Shown: positions 26,301-39,907, counted from the first letter of the stretch. The stretch: 64,000 nucleotides of DNA from Vanilla planifolia (GCA_023846275.1 JAIUJO010000158.1:281528-345527); one strand, 5' to 3'. Notes: generated by a model not told the origin, from the letters alone. Program-made: numbers and translations.

Positions 26301-27520
26301 AAAAAAGAATAAATATCAGAAAGATAATTTAATAAAAAAAAATATTTATTATATTTGAAATAAAATAAATAAAAATGATATAATGTATCAAAATCTAAGT
26401 GATATAAATGTCATAGAAAATGATAATTAGAGTTTTATAGTAATATAAACAAATCAAAGGAAAATATTTGAAAAAAAGATAAATTATCAAAACAAAGATG
26501 AATTCTACGATACTAAGTAGATCAAGTGAATTTTACTGATCACAAAATTAAAAAAAAGTTTGAAATATTTTTGAATGTTAAAACCTGAGAAAATTAAAAT
26601 TTTAAAATATTTAAAAATAAATATTTAATTTAATAGAACTCATCAACATGTGTCCAATGATGCTTGTTTCCTCACAATTTGATCTTGATTTGAATATCTA
26701 TCTATTAATAAAATACATAAGAATAAATAATAAAATATTATTTTTTAAGTATTAAGGAAATATATTTTAAAACTAAACTTTGATAAAATGGAACAATGTG
26801 GTATAAGGAAATCAAAGTGATTTAATTGTCAAGTGAGAATAGATTTAGTGATACTAAGAAAATAACAAAATTAAAGCAAGAAAATTTTTGAGATAAAATA
26901 ATTTTTTTCAGAAAGTTGCATTCAAAGAGTTTGTGGAGATCAAGTGTACAACCATTCTTCACAAATTTTGTACAAATTGAAATGTCTCACGATGCATGCG
27001 AAAGTTCTAGTAAATAAATTACTTAAAAATATAGAAATAAATTTTTAATTTGATAAAGCTGATTAAGATCTATCTAATAATGTTTATTTCATCTACAACT
27101 TAACTCATTTTTAATAACTACAAATTACAAAAGTAGATAAGCATAAATAAGAATAAATTATTTCTTTAATACAAAGAAACTATATATTAAACTAAAGTAA
27201 GATAAATTGAAGTAGTGTAACATAGCCAAATCAAAGGTTGTTATGGTCATAATAAAAAAGAATTTTAGTTGCATAAAAATATAGCCAAAACAAAGAAAAA
27301 AATTAAGGAAATAAGATAAATTGAATGGGAAAGTCATATTCCAATATATTATGAAATTCATGGGTAATATCCCTGATCTTGAAATCATGTACAAATAATA
27401 ATGAATCGAAAAGCATGAAAAAACACTAAAATTTATTTGTAAATAAAAATTATTTTTAAATTTGAAAAAGTTTGTTAAGAAAGGTTAATTGATGTTGGTT
27501 ATGTCTTAATCGAACCTCAT

Positions 27521-28676
27521 TTGGAATGCAACTTTGATCTTAATGATTTGATGATTAAGAAGATTATAGTTGATCCTTACAGTGTCTTGGAATACAATGC
27601 TTCTATATAATATATCACAGAACTTAAAGTTTTACTTTGATTTGATTGTATTACTTTTAAACCCTAATTCTCGTCTAGTATTAGCATTAAAGTTCTTTTG
27701 ATTTGGTTGCAATATATGCTTAAATTTACCTATATTTAGATTCAATATATATTTAGATAACATTATTCTAATAATTTATCGATATTTATGTTTAATTATT
27801 TTTAAATTTATAGTAGTTCAAAATGAGGAGTGATGGAGGTAAAATAAAGAACATTAACATGTCTCAATGAAATCTATCTAATTAAATATTTATTTTTATA
27901 TTTTTAACATTTTATTTTCTTGTATTTTTGTGCTTTTTATAAGAAAAGTTGATTTGCACTTTATATAAATATCGAAGATGTTATAGTCAATCTCCTTAGC
28001 ATTTTAATAGAACTTTTTAATCTAATTGATTACTTTTCTTTAACTATTTTCAATTCATATGTTTATATTACTATAAAACCCTAATTCACCTATGCTTTGA
28101 TTTTTTTATATTTTTGTGTTTATTTTAAAAAATTTAAAGTTTTAAATGTATTTATTTTTTATTGAAATAATATTTATTATTAGTTATGGTTATTTATTTT
28201 TTTGTAAGTTGTCATAGTTCCAAATGAGGTTTATTAAACATGAAATAAACATGTTTAGACTCATGAAAATAACTTTTATCTTATTAAATATTTTTTTATA
28301 TTTTGAAATACTTTATTTTGCATTTGTTTGCACCATTGTCTAGACATTTCATTTTATACTTGAGTTGATCATCGAGGATATTACACTCAAACTTTTTAGC
28401 ATCTTAGAATGCTAATTTAGCAAAAAATTTAACTCCAACTTTTTGTATTTAATTTTGATACATTTTGATAAAGATCTAACTCTCCTCTCCTGTGACCTTC
28501 AATTTGCTTTAATTTTGTTATATAGAATTAGACTAATTAATCTCATTTTAGCTCAAACATATAATTGTCTAGTATTTAAACAATAATTTATTATTAATTA
28601 TACCAATTTGCTTTGGTAAATCATAGTCATTTAAAATTAAGTTTCATCAAGATGAAACAAACATTGTTGGACTCAT
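27521..28676 (-). repeat. HOR copy B, inverted satellite monomers
   Basis: This is the counterpart of 10,116-11,272, with the same length, the same TTGGAATG junction (27,519-27,526) and the same end at ACTCAT just before the non-satellite insert. The reverse-order boxes are clear: TTTGATGATTAAGAAGATTA, then AAACCCTAATTCTCGTC, then GATCATCGAGGATATTACAC near 28,367. An open frame at 27,158-27,394 lies just upstream and is not a gene. Confidence 0.82.
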
Positions 28677-30360
28677 AACATCAATATGATGCCTATGTAA
28701 TAAGAGTGGCTCCATTCATCAAATCAATAGAAAACTCTAACAATCATACTAGTGGCAAGCCAAGAAAGTCTTATAGAAAATGTTTGGATAATCCCTTGCT
28801 GGAAGGGTATTCAATAACGTTTTTGTCATAAGTAAGGAATCAAATATGATAAAACTAAAAATTATAGAAGGTCATATCATAGTGTAGTAGTTAACTAAAA
28901 ATTATAGAAGGTCACCTAAATTTGTCATCTTGATGTGCACCTTTGCCTCCTAGGAATTGATCAACATCCCACATTTGGTCATGAATTCCATGCCTAACAT
29001 GATTTTAAATTCGATAAGAATAATTAAATAAGTTCATCTAAAAATGATTGAGAACAGCATTATCACCTCTAACTCAAAGACTAGATAGAATTTCCATAAA
29101 GGGCAACCTCACCATCAAAGGAAAATGCAATTGGCCTTTATCACCACTAACGTTCTCCTATGCAATTTCATACATAAATGAATAAAATCATATGAGTAAT
29201 GACATTTATGACTCCATAGCCTACTATTAAGTGAGTGCGTATATTAGAGGCTATCCTTCTTTTGTGCCTCGTGTCTCACCAATTCCCTAAATCATTCTTT
29301 GACCCTCTAAAAAGTCTACCTTCTTGTGATTAGGCTTCAAAAAACCAAACTAGAAATTCTATTAATATCTACCAGCACTTTTGTCAATTCTATCATATCA
29401 TCAACATTTTTGGGCCTATTTGCAAAGATGGATTGATTTCCAGCAAGTATTAGGTTTAGTAAGAAAAGTGTCAACCTAATAAATTCCTTTGGATTTCATC
29501 TTTGTTTTTCTTTCATCGGACTTTCTAAATCTCTTATTTTTGTATAAATCAAAACCTTTCATTATTTTTCTTGCCTTATGTCGAGCATCCATGTGATGGT
29601 TATCCTAGTCTGTTGGCATTGTTGGTTCCATCTTGTCAAAAAAATTAGAAAATCTATTCACCACAAAATGTTTTCAAAAAGATGGTCTATATGTACATTG
29701 AAGAAGAGCATATAATGATGCCAATCTAATTACATAAGAACACATCCATATTGCTACACCTATAAAATTTATAGCCAATGTATATTATTCCCATTTTATT
29801 CTTTCTATTAAATGCTTATAAAATTCATGTAAAAAAGTTAGACCATTGTTGTTATGTGTTATCATGCAATATGAAAGTCAAATTGTGTGATGTGATTATT
29901 TAAGAAACTAGTATAAAGTCTTGATTACAAAATTTGGACATCATGATTTTAATCAAATGTACAACATAATCTTATCAAAATAGCACTTGGAATGCAAGTG
30001 TGAAAAGGATAAAATATTAAATCATTTTTATACAAGTACAACTTTGCTAAGATATAAGAAAAATAGTTATGTGATCATTAACTTTGGTTACATTTTGTAG
30101 TGAATTGAAACTGTAAAGTTTAACCAGCATACATAAGGTGATGTGATTTGCCATAAAAAAATGAAGTTGTGAATAGGAAAAAACATGCTAATAATCACAC
30201 TAGGGTACATTCACATTGCTATCGAAAGTAGAGAGTACATTCAAGTAAAACTTGATAGAATAGCTACCACAGACATTGATCATATACGTATGATTATAAG
30301 AGAAGGAAAAAGTACCATGTTTGGAGAGTAAGATTAAGTATTTTAAAGATCATAAAGTGC
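28677..30360 (-). mobile_element. Degraded Ty3/Gypsy-like internal fragment, HOR copy B (fossil)
   Basis: About 1.68 kb of non-satellite DNA is homologous to 11,273-12,810. On the minus strand around 28,955-29,015 it encodes LGMEFMTKCGML, which resembles the LGMEFL/LGMDFL motif downstream of the protease active site in plant Ty3/Gypsy polyproteins. No reverse transcriptase, integrase, LTR or target-site duplication is visible. It is an old, broken fragment with many breaks. It shares its flanks with copy A, so insertion predates the HOR duplication. The protease match rests on one short motif. Confidence 0.5.
28853..28914. repeat. 22-bp direct repeat within the fossil insert
   Basis: The string AACTAAAAATTATAGAAGGT plus CA occurs at 28,853-28,874 and again, identical, at 28,893-28,914, a 40-bp step. 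It lies where copies A and B diverge most within the insert and just upstream of the protease-like segment found only in B. It probably reflects a local duplication in copy B. Confidence 0.85.
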
Positions 30361-33300
30361 AAATTACCCAGGTAAATATGGATAATAATAATAAAATATT
30401 ATTTTAATATTAAGTAAATATATATTAAGGTTGAAAAGAGACAAATAGATAAATTATAATATGGTTAAATAAAAATGATGTAAAGTCAACCTTAGAGAAC
30501 ATGTTGTGTGGCATAGCAATATAACCAAATCAAAGTGAAAAAGTTGAAGAAATAAGATATATTGTATAAGAAAATAACAATTCAAGAATCTAAAGTTTTT
30601 AAGGTAACTTCCTCAAAAGCAAAATCAAGTACAAACTAAAAAACTTGTAAAGCTAACTAACTATAACATCCTAGATAAGAAAATTAGCTATGAATTCAAA
30701 TGTCTCATAAAACAGGCCAGATATATAAAAAATTAAATATTAAAAAATTCAGAAATGAACATTAAATTATTTAGAGCATGTTAAGATGAATGCAATGATG
30801 TATGTATTATCTCAAGTGAATCTCGCTTGGAATTCCTAAAAGTTACAAGAATAAATATTCATAAATTATAGTAAATATTTTTCAAAAAATGAGTAAATAT
30901 ATAAAAATGTTGAAATGAGATAAAGTAAAGAAATTTAATACAACCAAATCAATGTAATGTAAAGGTCACATGAGAGAAGAATTAGAGTTTCATTGTAATA
31001 TAACAAAATCAAAATGGAAAAATTTACAAATTAGATATATTTAAAGGCAAATTTGCATTCCAAATTATTAGGGAGATTTAGTGTAATATTCTTGACCGTT
31101 CAATCATGAAGAAAAAAAAATATCTCATAAAGTTTGAAAATGTCATAGATAGAAAATTATTTAAAATTTTAAAAGAAATATTTAATTGCATAGATCTATT
31201 TAAGGAAATTCCAACGACATTTGTTTTTATCTTAATAAGACTACATTAGGAATTATCATGAATTATCAATATAAATAGGAATAAAAAAATAAATAACTAT
31301 TATTTTACTTTAACTAAAGATATTTAGAGCTAAAATAAGTTAAATTGAAGCATTGTAATATAACTAAATAAAAGTAATGTACAGATCACATGAGAACAGA
31401 TTTATAATTACAAAATATTATAACTAAATCATAACAAAAAATTTGAATAATTACATATACTATATGGCAATGCATTATTCGAAGTCATTAAAGGGATCAC
31501 TTGTAGAATCCTCACTCGTCAAAGCACACTATTAATAAAATTGTAGAGTAATTTATACCACACACCAGAAAATAAAATATCAAAATATTTATAAAACAAA
31601 AAAGTTAATTGGATAAAGTTCATCAAGATATGCATAATGATGTTTATTTCATCATGATTAGACCTCTTCTAAGGTAATCAAAATTAGCAAATTCAATGAG
31701 CAAAAAATAAAAGAAAATTATTGTTTAAATTTTAAGTAAACATAAATTAAAGGTGAAATGGGAGTTGTTGAAAGAATATAATATACATAGTCAAATCAAT
31801 GTAAAGGAAAAATAACAAAAGATTTTGAGTTGCACTTTAATATAACAAATCAAAGGAAAAAAGTTTAATAAAATGTGATAACTTGTATAAGAAAGTACCA
31901 TTAAAGTGTGCTAATAAAATCTATTGAAACATCATTGATAGTTAAATTAGGTAGCTATCAAAATAACACATAAAACATGGCAAACACTTAAAATTAAAAT
32001 ATAAAAAATATATCAAATTGAATACCTAAGTGGAGAGATTTTCTTAGGATGAGCCAAATGGCATTTGTTTTGTTTTAATTAGACATCTCTTTGAATTGGT
32101 ATGAATTAACAAGTTAAAATATCATAAAAATTTAGTAAATAGATAGTGAAGCTAAAATGAGATCGATTGAGCAAATGTAATATAACAAAAGCTAAGTGAA
32201 GTAAAGGTCACAAGAGAGGATAGTTAGAGTTTCATCGTAATTTATCTAAATTAAAAAAGATTGAAAGAACTAAGAAAAATTGTATGGGAATTTTACATTT
32301 CAAGATATTAAAGAAACAGAGTGCAATAGTCTTGATTATTAAATTGGATATAAATTAAAATGTCTCATAAAATTTTCCAAGTCACTAAAATATTAAATAT
32401 TTAAATATGTATAAAATTAAATATATAATTGTAGGAAACTTGTCGAGATAAGCCAAATGACATTTGTTTCATCGCAATTGAAACTTAGTTGGAATTATTT
32501 TAAACTACTAACAAAATAAATATAAATTATTATAAGTTATTATTTTAATATTTACCAAATATAAAAAAATCTAAACTTTAATAAAATAAAATGATGCAAT
32601 ATAAAACAATGAGGCACGATCTAATCATAGGAGAGGAGAAAACATAGAATGCAGAACATACAGAAATTATAGAAAATATAAAATTTAAATAAGTACAAAT
32701 TAATATTAAATTGCATAGAGCATATCGAGGTCAGTTCACTAGCATTTGTTGCTTCTTGAGAAAGCTTCAATCTAAATTAATGTTAATTGCAATATTAAAT
32801 ATGCATAAACAATAATAAATTATGATTTTAGTATTAAGAAAATATAAATTAAAATTGAAAAGAGATAAATTGGAGTAATATAACACTACAAAAATAGAAG
32901 CGTAAAACTCACATGTGATGAGATTTAGAGTTACATAGTAATATAACAAAATTAAATAAAATAATTGATGAAATGAGATAAAATTAATAGGAACGATACG
33001 TTCGAAGATACTAAAGGAATCTAATGCAATAACTTTGATTATAAAAAAAAGTAAGATTAAAACATTCTCCCAAGGAATTTAAAAACCATACAAAATAAAA
33101 TACTAAGAGATAGAGAAAAGAATGTTTAGGTTAACAATGGTCAACGACACAGTTCACACAATGTTATTTTCTTCTTAATTGGGTAACATGTGAAACTACT
33201 ATGATTTGATAATGAAAATAAGCATAAATATTACTAAATTATTATTTTTAAATTAGGTTAATATTCATTAAAACTTAAATGAGAAAAAATAAATCAAAGT

Positions 33301-34930
33301 ATTACAGTAAATTAAAAGTGTTGTAAATGTTACACAAGAAGAGATTTAGAGTTACATAGTAATATAACCAAATGAATGCAAAAAATTTGATGAAATTTTA
33401 TCAATTGTACAAAAATGTTACATTATAATATTCCAAGGAGTTACATAGTAATAACACATAAACAATGATAAAAAACTTAAAAATACAAAATATAAAAATA
33501 TGAAAATAAATATTTAATTTAATATAGCTAAGCCATACAATTCTAATGACATTTGTGTTGTCTTTATCAAACTTTGCTGGGAATTTTTTATGTTTTACTA
33601 AAAAACTATCATCATAAATAATGATATTTAATTTAATATTAAGTAAATATATTTAAAAACTCAAATTAAACAAATTGAAATAATGCAATATAATCAAATG
33701 AAAGCAATGTAACGGTAACATGGTAAGACAATTAGAGTTTCATAGTAATAAACATTTTCAAAACAAAAAGATTAAAAAAATAAGATAAATTGTACAAGAA
33801 AGTTGCATTCAAGGTATTACGGAGATCAAGCATAGTGCATTTAATCATCATATTAAAATTAAATGAAGTTTCTTAAGAAGTGTAAAAAGCTCTAAAAATT
33901 AAAACATTTAAAAATAGAAAATGAATATTGATATGGGGCTTATTGAGGTGATTTGCTTGTTTCATCTCAATAGAACATCCCTTAGAATTTCTACTAATTA
34001 TAAAGTGATTATAAATAGAAATAAATTATTATCTAAGCATTAAGAAAATATAAATTAAAGCTAAAACGTGACAAATTAAGAAAAATAATATAACAAAATA
34101 AGAATGATATAATTATCAAATGAGAGGAGATTTAGAGTAACATTTTAATATAAAATTATCACAATGACAAATTTGAAGTGACATAAATCATATGAAAAAG
34201 TTGCATTACAAGAAACTAGGGTGATTGAAAACAACAACCTTAACCTTTAAATATGACACAAATAAAAATGTCTAACAAAGTGTACCAAAACCCTAAAAAA
34301 TAAAATGTTTTAAAATATAAAAAATGTAACTTGATAGACCTTATTAGGATCATTACAATTAAATTTTTTTCATCATGATTAGACATGAATTGGATTATTT
34401 ATGAATTTTCAAAATAAATTTGTGTAAATAATAATAAATTATCATTTTAATATCAAGTAAATATAACTTAAACTTAAAATGACATAAATAAAAATAATGT
34501 AATACAATAAAAATGAAATTGAAATGCTATAGAAAGTGTAGATTTAGAGTTAAGAAAAAATAGAACCAAATCAAATGAGAAAAATAACACTAAAAGTTGT
34601 TTTTTGAAATGATAAATAAATTATGTTTGACATTCTTTACTATAAAACTAGATACAAATCAAAATGTCTTCTAAAGCATACCAAAATACTCTAAAATAAA
34701 TTGGTTTAAAATATATAATTTTTTAGTTAATTGGATGGAGGTCATGGAGATGAGTCCAATAATATTTGTTTCATCCCAATCCAATCTCATTTGTAACTAT
34801 TTAAATTAACAAAAGTATGTATAATTAGCAATAATGTTTTTTTAAGTTAAATAAATATATGTTTATACTAAAATAAGATAAGTTGAAACAGTGAAATCTA
34901 ATTGAATCAAAGTGATGTAAAGACCACACA
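30361..34930 (+). repeat. HOR copy B, forward satellite monomers (3' part)
   Basis: Forward monomers are colinear with 12,811-15,985 and then, after the gap, with about 19,950-21,390 of copy A. Shared landmarks include GAGCATGTTAAGATGAATGC at 30,774, AGAGCATATCGAG at 32,717, and the TAAAAAACTATCATCATAAA string at about 33,599 (20,085 in A). About 115-125 bp of one monomer are missing near 32,640. The open frame at 32,767-32,949 mirrors part of 15,330-15,605 because the DNA is homologous. Confidence 0.83.
33432..33475 (+). other. Scar of the 3.96-kb length difference in copy B
   Basis: At the point where copy B jumps across about 3.96 kb of copy A sequence there is GGAGTTACATAGTAATA (33,437-33,453). 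It does not match either side of the A alignment. It does match AGAGTTACATAGTAATA about 85 bp upstream (33,349-33,365). It may be a short copied filler, or a relic of an intermediate monomer in another register. Confidence 0.6.
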
Positions 34931-37675
34931 ATGAGAGATTTCATGTAACAAAGTAATATAATCAAATTAAAGTGACACATTTGAAGAAATAGAATAAGTT
35001 ATATGAAAAATTACTTTCTATAGCAGTCAAGTGATGTTTGTTTTCCCAATGAGATGCCACTTGAAATTGCTAGGAATTATTTAATTAAATAAGAACAAAT
35101 AATAATAAATTATTTTTTAATTGTATATATATATATTTGTGTGTGTGCGTGTGTTTTTGTGTGTGGGTGTGTGTGTAAAAATGAAATAAATTGAATGAAT
35201 ACAATATAACCAAATCAAATAATTGCAGAGGTAAAATGAAATAAGTTTGTGTTATATAGTAATCTCACCAAATCATTGCAAAATATTTAATGAAATTATA
35301 TTAATCTTATGGGATAGTTGAACACCAATACATTAAGAAGATTGAGTATAGACTCCTTGTTGACTAAATAATGTACAAATAATAACTTATAGAGAATACC
35401 AAAATCTTAGAACATATACAAAATTAATATTTAATTGTATAGAGCTTATTTAGATGAGTCCAATGACATCTGTTTTATCTTAATCAAACAAGTTTTGGAA
35501 TTACTATGAATTACTAATGAAAATAAGTATAAATAATAGTGACTTTAATTTTAATATCAAGTAAATAAATATTAACATTCAAATAAGCTAAATTGAAGCA
35601 ATGAAACATAACAAAATAAAAAAAATGTATAAGTCAAATGATATATGGTTTAGACTTAGAGAGTTGTATAACCAAATTATAGTAATAAATTTTAGGAAGT
35701 TGCATTCCAAGAGACTAAGAAGATCACATGTAATATACCTAGTCATCAAATTTAGTAATACTCAAAATGAAGTAAAGCATGCAAATACTCTAGAAAATAA
35801 AATATTTAGAAATTTAAAAATTATTATGAAAATAGATAATGCTCATCAAGATGAGTCAAACGATGCTTACTTCATCTTGATCAGTGGTCATTTAGAATTA
35901 CTACAAATTATAAAAGAAAAAGAATAACAATAATAAATTATTATCGAAATATTTTATAAATATATGATGAAGCTAAAATGAAATAAATTAAAGAAATCTA
36001 ATAAAAACATATCAAAGTGATTTAAAGATAACATCCAAGAATATTAAGATTTTTATATTATTACACATTAACCAAAGCCAAAAGTTTTAACAAATGGGAT
36101 AAAATATATTATTAAGTTGCAATTATAGATGCTATAATAATCAAATATAACTTCCTCGATCATCAAATCAAGTATCAATCAAAAAGTCTCAAAATGCATA
36201 AAAAATTATAAATTTTTTTTTGAAAAATATAAAAAGTAGTATTTAATTTTCTTAACCTCATCAAGAAAATTTCTTTGACATTTATTTCAAATTTAATATA
36301 TCTTATTTGTTTAGAGCACATTAAAACAAGTGCAATGATGTTTATTTTTTTTCAACAAAAAATGTTTGGAATTATTATGAGTTTTCTAATTAAATAAGTT
36401 AAATAATAATAAATTATTATTTTAATATAAGAAATCATATGTTATTGGAAAAATGAGATGAAATTGAAGCATATTAATATAACCAAATCATAGCAACATA
36501 AGGGCACACTTGAGGAGAACACGAGTTTGCTAATAATATAACAAAACTAATGCAAAATAGTTGTAGAAATATAGCAAACTACAAGGCATTCCATGATACT
36601 AAGGAGTTTAAGTGTAACAACCTCAACAATCTAATAATGTACGAGCCAAAATGTCTATTAAAACATGTTAAAAACATCAAAAATAAAGAAATTAAAATAT
36701 AAAATTTGAATATTTAATTTGATAGCACAAATCTATTTGAGTCCAACATTGTTAATTTTGTCTCAATCAGAACACATTTTGTTTTATTGTGGATTAATTA
36801 GTTTAGTAAATTAAAAAATATATTATTATTTTAAAAGTACAAAATTAGTGTTAATACAAATAAAATAAATTAAATAAAGTAATGTAAGATAATCAATGGC
36901 ACCTAAAATTAAAATAGGAGAACACAAGGACGTTAAAGAAAATTACTTATGAAAATTAGATAAATTTATGGGAAGGTTATTGTCTAAGATGTAGTGTAGA
37001 TCAAGAATAATATTCTTAATCATCAAATCAAGTATGAAACCAAATGTCTTATAAAGTAAGCCAAATCTTTATAAAATAAAAAATAAGAATATAAAAATAA
37101 CTACCTAATTTGGTGGTGTGAGTGAAGATGATTCCAGCAAAATTTGTGCCATTCACTCGAACCTTGCATATAGTTACTTCAAAAAAACAAAATTTAACTA
37201 AGATGCAGAGAGATAAATTTCTACAATATAGTATAAAAAAATATCATGATTTTAAGGTCACCTAAGAGTCAAAGTTATTTTGTCATAGTAATACATAAAA
37301 AGTAAATTGAAAATATTTTAGAAATGGCACTAATTGCATTGGAAATTTTTAATCAAAGATACTAAGGACATTAGGTGTGACATTACCAATAGTTTAGTTC
37401 AGTTTGAATTGAGATGTCTATTAAAGCATGGAAAAATACTAAAAATATTTTAAAAATTTTAAAATTAATATTAAATGAGACAGAGCTCATTGTGATATGT
37501 CTAAAAAGATTTGTTTTGCCTTGATAAGACCTTTTTCTTAATAACTACAAATTACAAAACTAAATAAGCAAAACTAATAATAAACTATCATTTTAATTTG
37601 AAGAAGAAATACAATGAAGCTAAAATGAGAAAAATTAAAAAACTATAACGGAACGAAATTATACTAATTTAAAAG
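34931..37675 (+). repeat. Higher-order repeat, copy C (truncated)
   Basis: About 2.75 kb are colinear with the starts of copies A and B: the GATGCCACTTGAAATTG site, the microsatellite, the GAGCTTATTTAGATGAGTCC monomer (35,442), the doubled anchor (about 36,255-36,342), and the GGAGAACACAAGGACGTTAA monomer that copy B has lost. Homology stops at ACTAATTTAAAAGTTAG (about 37,675), equivalent to about 6,630 in A and 24,010 in B. The open frame at 35,601-35,927 is lysine-rich low-complexity translation of satellite DNA and is not a gene. Confidence 0.85.
35121..35177. repeat. (TA)n/(TG)n microsatellite, HOR copy C
   Basis: A short TA run followed by TG repeats with GCG, TTTTT and GGG interruptions occupies the same site as in copies A and B. 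It is closer in layout to copy B than to A. Confidence 0.9.
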
Positions 37676-38250
37676 TTAGAAAATGATACAAAATTACTAT
37701 AAATATCAATGTAAAAATGCATAAATAAAATTTTATTAGTAAATTAATTTTAGTCTATATATATACTAATGTAAAAGCTATATAAATTAAAGCAATACAA
37801 TATTTCCTAATCAAAGTAATGCAAAAGGTCACACTAGAAGAGATTTAGAGTTAAATAGTAATATGATCAAATTAAAGCAACAAAATTGATGAGATGAGAT
37901 AACTTTTACGGAAAAATTATACTCCAAGATATAAAGCAGATCAAGTGTTATATCTTTAATCAACAAATTAGATGCAAATCAAAATGTCATGTAAAGCATG
38001 CCAAAATCATATATTAAAAATATTTAAAAATATTTAAAAATATAAACTTAAATATTTAATTTGAAAGAACTCATTGAGATAACGATAATGGCACTTGGTT
38101 CATATTGATCAAAACTCATCTGGGATTACTATGAATTGTCAAACTAATGAAGTATTTATAATAAACAATTATCATTTTAATTTGAAGTAAATAATATTAA
38201 AGCAAAAAATAAGATAAACTCATATGTGTAATATAACTAAAATAAACCAT
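37676..38250 (+). repeat. Forward satellite monomers outside the HOR register
   Basis: After copy C breaks off, about one and a half forward monomers of the same family follow, with an anchor near 38,065 (AGAACTCATTGAG). They do not continue the HOR order. The segment ends at the orientation switch around 38,250, near TATAATGTTATCGATATAAT. It appears to be a small remnant between two rearrangement points. Confidence 0.7.
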
Positions 38251-39907
38251 TATAATGTTATCGATATAATTAAATATTAATTTTTATATATTTGTAATTT
38301 TTATTTCCAGTTTTTTTATATTTTATTTGTTATTTTGTTTTATACCTAATTTGATAATTGAGGGTATTACACTCCATCACTTTATAATCTTGGATTGCAA
38401 CATTCACTTACAATATGTCTAATTTCATTAAATTTGTCACTTTGATTTTATTTTTTTACATTCTGTCAAATTATCTCAATTCTACTTTGATATAAAATTA
38501 CTTAATATTAAAATAATAATTTATTATTAATTACTCGTACTTTCTTTGGTGAATCATGATATTCTAAGCTGACCAAATTAAGGCAAAATAATTGTCGTTG
38601 GACTCGACCTCACGGGCTCTATCCTTTTAAATATTTATTTTTATATTTTTAAATATTTTTTTTCTATTTTCTACAAGATTTATGAGATATTTTGATTCAT
38701 AATTTATTTGACTATCATGGATGTTGAACTCAAATACCTTAATGTGTTAAAATTTTAACTTTCCACACAATTAATCACTTTTGTTCTCATTTCTTTTTAT
38801 TTGGTAATATTATGAGAAAAATCTGATTCTATTTCATGTAAACTTTAGATCACTTTGGTTTGGTTAAATTACAATGCTTCAATTTATCACAGCATAATTT
38901 AATTATTTATTTATATAAGCTTAAAAAGCATATTATTTCATTTATGTTTATTTAATTTAGTAAATCATAGTAATTTAAATTAGGTGTGATCGAGACAAAA
39001 AAAATTTGACGGACTCATGTTGATAAGCTTAATCAATTAAATATGTATTTTAAATTCATGAATATTTATTTTCTTAAATTTTAATATCATTTAGAAGTTA
39101 TTTTTATTTGTGCGTGATTTCATGATGTAGGACGTTGCACTTCATTATAGTATCTTAGAATGTAATATTCTTCAATAATTTATCACTTTTTTTTTCCAAT
39201 GTTTTGCATTTAATTACTTATATTACTATGTAACTCTATATCTCCACTCATTTGACCTTTACATTTCCTTCATTTTATAATTTTAAATTATTTTAATTCA
39301 TCTCATTTTAATATTAAGAAAAATTTAGTTAGTATGAAAACAAGAAATCAATATTATTAAGCTTATTTAATTTTTTAATTAATAGTAATTTCAAATAAGG
39401 TTTTTTCAAGAAAAAACAATGGCATTTGAGTCATTATGACAACCTCTTTCCTTTTAAATACAATTTTTTAAATGTTTTCAAATTTTCTCTTCTTTAGTTT
39501 AGTCATGGTTTAAGTAGTATTTTTATTTGTACTTGGATTTACAATCAAGACTTTTACACTAAATATCTTTAGTGTCTTATACTGTAAGTTTCTTATACTA
39601 CAACTTCCTTTTATAAGTGTTCATTTGTTCAAATATTTTGTTTTTGATTTGTTGTAGTGCTATGTGACAATAAATGTCCTCCAAGGTGACAATTAAACTA
39701 CTTTGATTTTTTCTACCATTATTTTATTTTATCTCATTTTACATTTGATATATATTCACATAATATTAAAATAATAACTTATACTTGTTTTTGTAGATTT
39801 ACTTGTATATCTCGTAGTTATTCTAAATGAGGTTTGATTTTGAAGAAAGAAAATCAATTTGACAACTTTAGATGTGTTTTATTTAATTAAACAAATATTT
39901 TTTATAT

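Larger units (their letters stand above)
21391..27520 (+). repeat. HOR copy B, forward satellite monomers (5' part)
   Basis: Forward monomers are colinear with 3,800-10,108. Recognisable shared points include the microsatellite at 21,608, GAGCTTATTTCGATGAGTCC at about 21,947, the doubled anchor at about 22,770, and the monomer at about 25,493-25,789. The antisense open frame of that last monomer is similar to the one at 8,100-8,363 only because the underlying DNA is homologous. Neither frame is a gene. Confidence 0.85.
21391..34930 (+). repeat. Higher-order repeat, copy B (shortened)
   Basis: This second HOR copy is about 13.5 kb instead of about 17.5 kb. It contains the same sequence of landmarks as copy A and differs by several rearrangements: a deletion of roughly 190 bp with a 30-bp inverted filler at 23,322, a roughly 145-bp longer insert, a loss of roughly 115-125 bp near 32,640, and the 3.96-kb gap at about 33,440. 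Copy C keeps the copy-A state at the 23,322 site, so that change is specific to B. Confidence 0.85.

Noticed and set aside
27655-27675. Interstitial telomere from AAACCCTAATT
   Set aside because: It is a single copy without tandem repetition, lying in a reverse monomer box that usually reads ACTCTAATTCTC.
35601-35927. 108-codon lysine-rich plus-strand open frame
   Set aside because: It spans ordinary satellite boxes, the homologous places in copies A and B are not open over the same span, and there is no recognisable domain.
3800-37675. CRISPR-like array because of regular repeats
   Set aside because: The whole ~410-bp unit is repeated and diverged. There are no short identical repeats with unique spacers and no cas genes.
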